A stretch of 64,000 nucleotides of DNA, taken from NCBI RefSeq assembly GCF_040436345.1, contig NC_133232.1, forward strand, positions 4,511,001 through 4,575,000, read 5' to 3'. The position numbers were made by a program, and so were the translations under genes. Below the pieces are notes generated by a model. It did not search any database. It was given only the letters and a program-made list of their open reading frames with translations, and was not told where the DNA came from. Positions 60,900 through 64,000 of the stretch are shown here, one piece after another. Position 1 is the stretch's first letter; the number at the start of each line of letters is the position of its first letter. The stretch is from Pagrus major (lineage: Eukaryota > Chordata > Actinopteri > Spariformes > Sparidae).

Positions 60900-61905
60900 G
60901 AATCTTTACTGCTGTTTGTTTGAGGAACACATGAGACCAGTGATCAGCCTCCAGGATGCCTTGAGCTCCTTTAAGGACAAAATATGATAATACACTCTAA
61001 AGTTTAACAACTCATTAACAACTTGTTTAAGTCTGTCAGAGAGAATATTTCAGCTCCGAACAGTGAAGTCAGTGCTGAAGTGTGTTGAACTGTCATTCTG
61101 TCTAATGTCCAGCAGGGGGTGACTCCACTGGTTTCAAACAGTAGTCAGGATTGTATGGAAGCTTATGAGAACTTGATTTGTGACCTCAACAGTTTCATGA
61201 TGAGCTCATGGTCCAAAGTAGGAGATGATTTAGTTGTTACCATGGCAACGTGTCCTTGTCTTAGTCAGATCCAATCAGGATATTCTCCCGAACTCTCACC
61301 TTTAATTGTCCAAATTTCGTCATTTCTGGCTCCAAAGAAACAAGATGGCGACGGGCGTAACGTCAAACAACAGGTGACATCACCTCTTTATTGTCAACAG
61401 AAATCCACCTGGTTCTTCCAGACAGGTACACAATAAGTATTTCACTGATTACCTGCGCCCAGTAAATAATGATATCGTCTGTGAGATGACAGGCGGTGGT
61501 GCTCATACCACTTTTGTCCATAGGGGGCGCCAGAGTCAACAGAAATGAAAGTTTCTTGTAGCTGCTTTGATCTGTTTCATGTAACTGGAGCTTCATCTGG
61601 GATGAAGATGAGGAAACATGTTTTATCATCATGTCTACAGGTGAGAACACAGTGACATTAGAAACACTGCAGGTCAGATCCATGTTCCTCACTTCACATC
61701 TGGATCATCATCTGGACGCTGAAGAACTTCTTCACCAGAAGTGGATCATGTTCACAAATCAGAACAGGCCAGAAGCTCAGCAAATGTTCTGTAAAGTCAG
61801 GATGTGATGCTCTGAGTGACCAGCAGAGGGCGGCAGGCGCCCATGTTTCACTGCAGCTGTTTCCTCCAGCTCAAAAAGTCTATACATATGAAGTATAAAT
61901 ACTTC
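60900..61905. other. spacer downstream of the PAR gene
   Basis: Non-repetitive, with short open frames on both strands that show no recognisable domain. Nothing else seen. Confidence 0.5.
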
Positions 61906-61909
61906 AGGG

Positions 61910-62195
61910 AAAGTAGTAGTGCAACCATTGAATACTACAGGCAAAGTAGTAGAACTACCATCAAATACTACAGTTAAAGGAGTAGTACTAACATCAAATA
62001 CTACAGTTAAAGGAGTAGCACTACCATCCACTACTTCAGTTGAAGTATTAGTACTACCATTAAATACAACAGTTAAAGTAGTAGTACTACCATCAAATAC
62101 TACAGTTAAAGTAGTAGTACTACCATCAAATACTACAGTTAAAGTGGGACTACTGTCATCAAATACTTCAGTTAAAGCAGTAGTACTACCTGTAG
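61910..62195. repeat. minisatellite AGTAGTACTACCATCAAATAC (first block)
   Basis: About 9 units of 30-32 bp (tactacagttaaagtagtag + tactaccatcaaa). The array reappears at 62668-62700, 63283-63500 and 63972-64000, so insertions have split it. Confidence 0.92.
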
Positions 62196-62199
62196 TGGC

Positions 62200-62667
62200 C
62201 ATTTGTCAATTAATTTAAATCAAACTTTAAATCAAACTTCAAAATAAAAATCAGAGATTCACTGTTCCACCTTGGGCTTGTGATGTACGCAGGCAAAATT
62301 AGTTCAATGTTCCTTTGAAAAAAAACAAGCAAGCAAACAAAGAAGGAAATCTGTGTGCCTCTCTTGCTCTGGTAAAAAAGCATAGGCCCACCCAGGTGCA
62401 TCATGGTCCTACACCTGTCCTTCTGTCTATATAACTTCAGGTGCCCACAGTGTTCCCCAAATTCCCGAATACAACTAAAACAAAACAAATTCTAATTAGA
62501 CAAAACTGAACATGCTAAAGAAGGAAGTAACAAATAACTAGCAAAAGAAAATGCTATCAAACTCTAATCTAAATAAAGCAAACATCCAGAATAATCAAAC
62601 AAAAATATGACTTGTTATCAGCAAAAATAACAACCAAAACTAACAATAAGCAAATAGTTCCAACACT
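62200..62667. other. insertion splitting the minisatellite, unassigned
   Basis: AT-rich, with aatttaaatcaaactttaaa at its left end. Between two minisatellite blocks; probably a transposon fragment, type unknown. Confidence 0.4.
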
Positions 62668-62699
62668 TCCATCAAATACCACAGTTAAAGTAGTAGTAC

Positions 62700-63282
62700 A
62701 TGTGACCCCCCTCCTCCGTGACCTCCACTGGCTTCCTGTTGTGGCCCGCATCCGATTCAAGACCATGGTGCTGGCCTTCAAGGCTGTCAACAGAACTGCA
62801 CCCATCTACCTCCAAACACTGGTCAGACCACATGCCCCAGCGCGAGCACTTCGCTCTACTACATCAGCTGGCCGGCAGGTACCACCATCGCTGAGAGCAA
62901 ACAAAGGTCGCTCAGCGAAGTCGCGACTCCTCTCTGTTCTGGCGCCTCAGTGGTAGAACGAACTCCAGACCAATGTCAGGACAGCAGAGTCACTCGCCAT
63001 CTTCTGCAGAAGACTCAAGACTCACTTGTTCAGACTTCACCTGCACCCCGCATAGCGTGACTCCCCCCCAAAAAATAAAAAAATAAAACCTGTTTGCACT
63101 TGTATGTTCTGACCCTCAGCACTTAAATCATAGCACTTATGTACTTAAGGTATCTTGATAAATAGCAGCTACTTTGCTCAGACGAGGGCTTGAAAATTGT
63201 TTCTATTTTTTCATTCTTACTTTATCGACGGTGATATGTTGTGACAAATGTACTTATTGTAAAAATGTAATGTAAATGTAAT
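62700..63282 (+). mobile_element. LINE 3' end inserted in the minisatellite
   Basis: Frame with LLRDLHWLPVVARIRFKTM, FKAVNRTAPIYLQTLV and SLRANKGRSAKSRLLSVLAPQW, the C-terminus of an L2-type ORF2, interrupted by one stop (TAG at 62954). The 3'UTR ends with a tgtaa tandem tail (63265-63282). Minisatellite sequence flanks both sides. Confidence 0.82.
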
Positions 63283-63500
63283 ACTACCATCATATACTAC
63301 AGTTACAGTAGTAATACTACCATCATATACTACAGTTACAGTAGTAATACTACCATCATACAGTATACTACAGTTACAGTAGTAGTACTACCATCATACA
63401 GTATACTACAGTTACAGTAGTAATACTACCATCATACACTACAGTTACAGTAGTAATACTACCATCATACAGTATACTACAGTTAAAGTAGTTATTAGGT
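63283..63500. repeat. minisatellite, second block (CATATACTACAGTTACAGTAG)
   Basis: Six to seven units of 31-36 bp related to the 61910 block, with catcata in place of catcaaa. Confidence 0.92.
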
Positions 63501-63504
63501 AAGA

Positions 63505-63968
63505 ATGAGCTTGCTGATTTTCTCATTTTTCCTTATGTTATTTAAATATACATTTTGTACTATAACTTTGGATTTGAAGTTTAAATATTGATCTAATAGT
63601 CAATGAAGAGTAAGTTTAATTGATGTTGGCTATTTGTTAATCTTTTCTGATTATAACAGGCTATTTCATTTAAGTTTAATACTCTCGGTACTGTAGCTTT
63701 AAGAGGCAGCAGCCTCGCACTCTGGTCAGGTCGTTGACCTGAGTGTAATGTGGACCCAGACTAGCAGTGGAGACACACGGTTTTCTTACCGTGTCCTGTC
63801 CTGTATTGTTTTATTACGAGAAGGCCAAGTTTATGGATAATTGAGTGACACTTGTGGAATAAAGGTTTCTTTATTTTTTCAACATTACCTGGACGTGGAG
63901 TGAATTATTAAGAACAACAGCGCCTGGACACGTGTAAGCCATGAATACCAGCTAGTCAACATTTGCCG
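63505..63968 (+). mobile_element. candidate solo LTR or other insertion
   Basis: A 460-bp unique block inside the minisatellite. It has an AATAAA (63859) followed by a T-rich and GT-containing stretch, then ends near gccgctaca. This looks like an LTR with a polyadenylation region, but no TG...CA ends or target duplication could be fixed by eye. Confidence 0.35.
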
Positions 63969-64000
63969 CTACAGTAGTAGTACCACCATCAACAAATACT

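Overview
The window is teleost nuclear DNA, most likely from a percomorph-type fish. Vertebrate genes are split into many short exons with GT/AG introns. Tc1-like, hAT-like, L2-like and MITE debris is abundant, together with CA microsatellites and an exceptional load of long minisatellites. No prokaryotic operon, CRISPR array or convincing RNA gene was seen.

Four protein-coding genes can be supported. Three lie on the minus strand in the order mrnip (112-7469, continuing past the left edge), tbc1d9b (9806-24250) and rnf130 (28163-44392, with a probable non-coding first exon near 48.5 kb). From general knowledge, MRNIP, TBC1D9B and RNF130 are also neighbours on one strand at human 5q35.3, so this is a conserved block. 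I rebuilt tbc1d9b as 22 coding exons (1191 codons plus stop) and rnf130 as 8 coding exons (422 codons plus stop) with every splice phase closing. Three short exons of mrnip were read by eye. The fourth gene, on the plus strand, is a two-exon proteinase-activated receptor closest to PAR4/F2RL3 (57512-60716). The products are a DNA-repair cofactor, a TBC/GRAM Rab-GAP-like protein, a membrane RING-H2 ubiquitin ligase and a GPCR. They are not an operon or pathway; only the synteny links them.

The rest is introns and spacers. mrnip intron 1 holds a decayed LINE, an 0.8 kb ACATGACATATA-type array and a Tc1-derived deletion element. tbc1d9b introns hold several minisatellites and two MITEs. rnf130 intron 1 holds a decayed antisense hAT-type gene and a Tc1 element carrying a nested element that itself carries a LINE fragment. 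A 3.4 kb minisatellite fills the rnf130 5'UTR intron. From 50 to 56.7 kb two adjacent minisatellites are tangled with a hAT element that carries two MITEs.

The most unusual signal is that four minisatellites are built from the splice site they adjoin: the acceptors of tbc1d9b exons 2 and 22, the donor of tbc1d9b exon 13, and the acceptor of exon 2 of the PAR gene. Each carries 3 to about 25 extra copies of the genuine splice junction with a little exon sequence. A further array contains the tbc1d9b stop codon. Another, in the last rnf130 intron, is a 21-bp repeat that stays open in frame with the upstream exon and would encode a perfect heptad repeat if retained.
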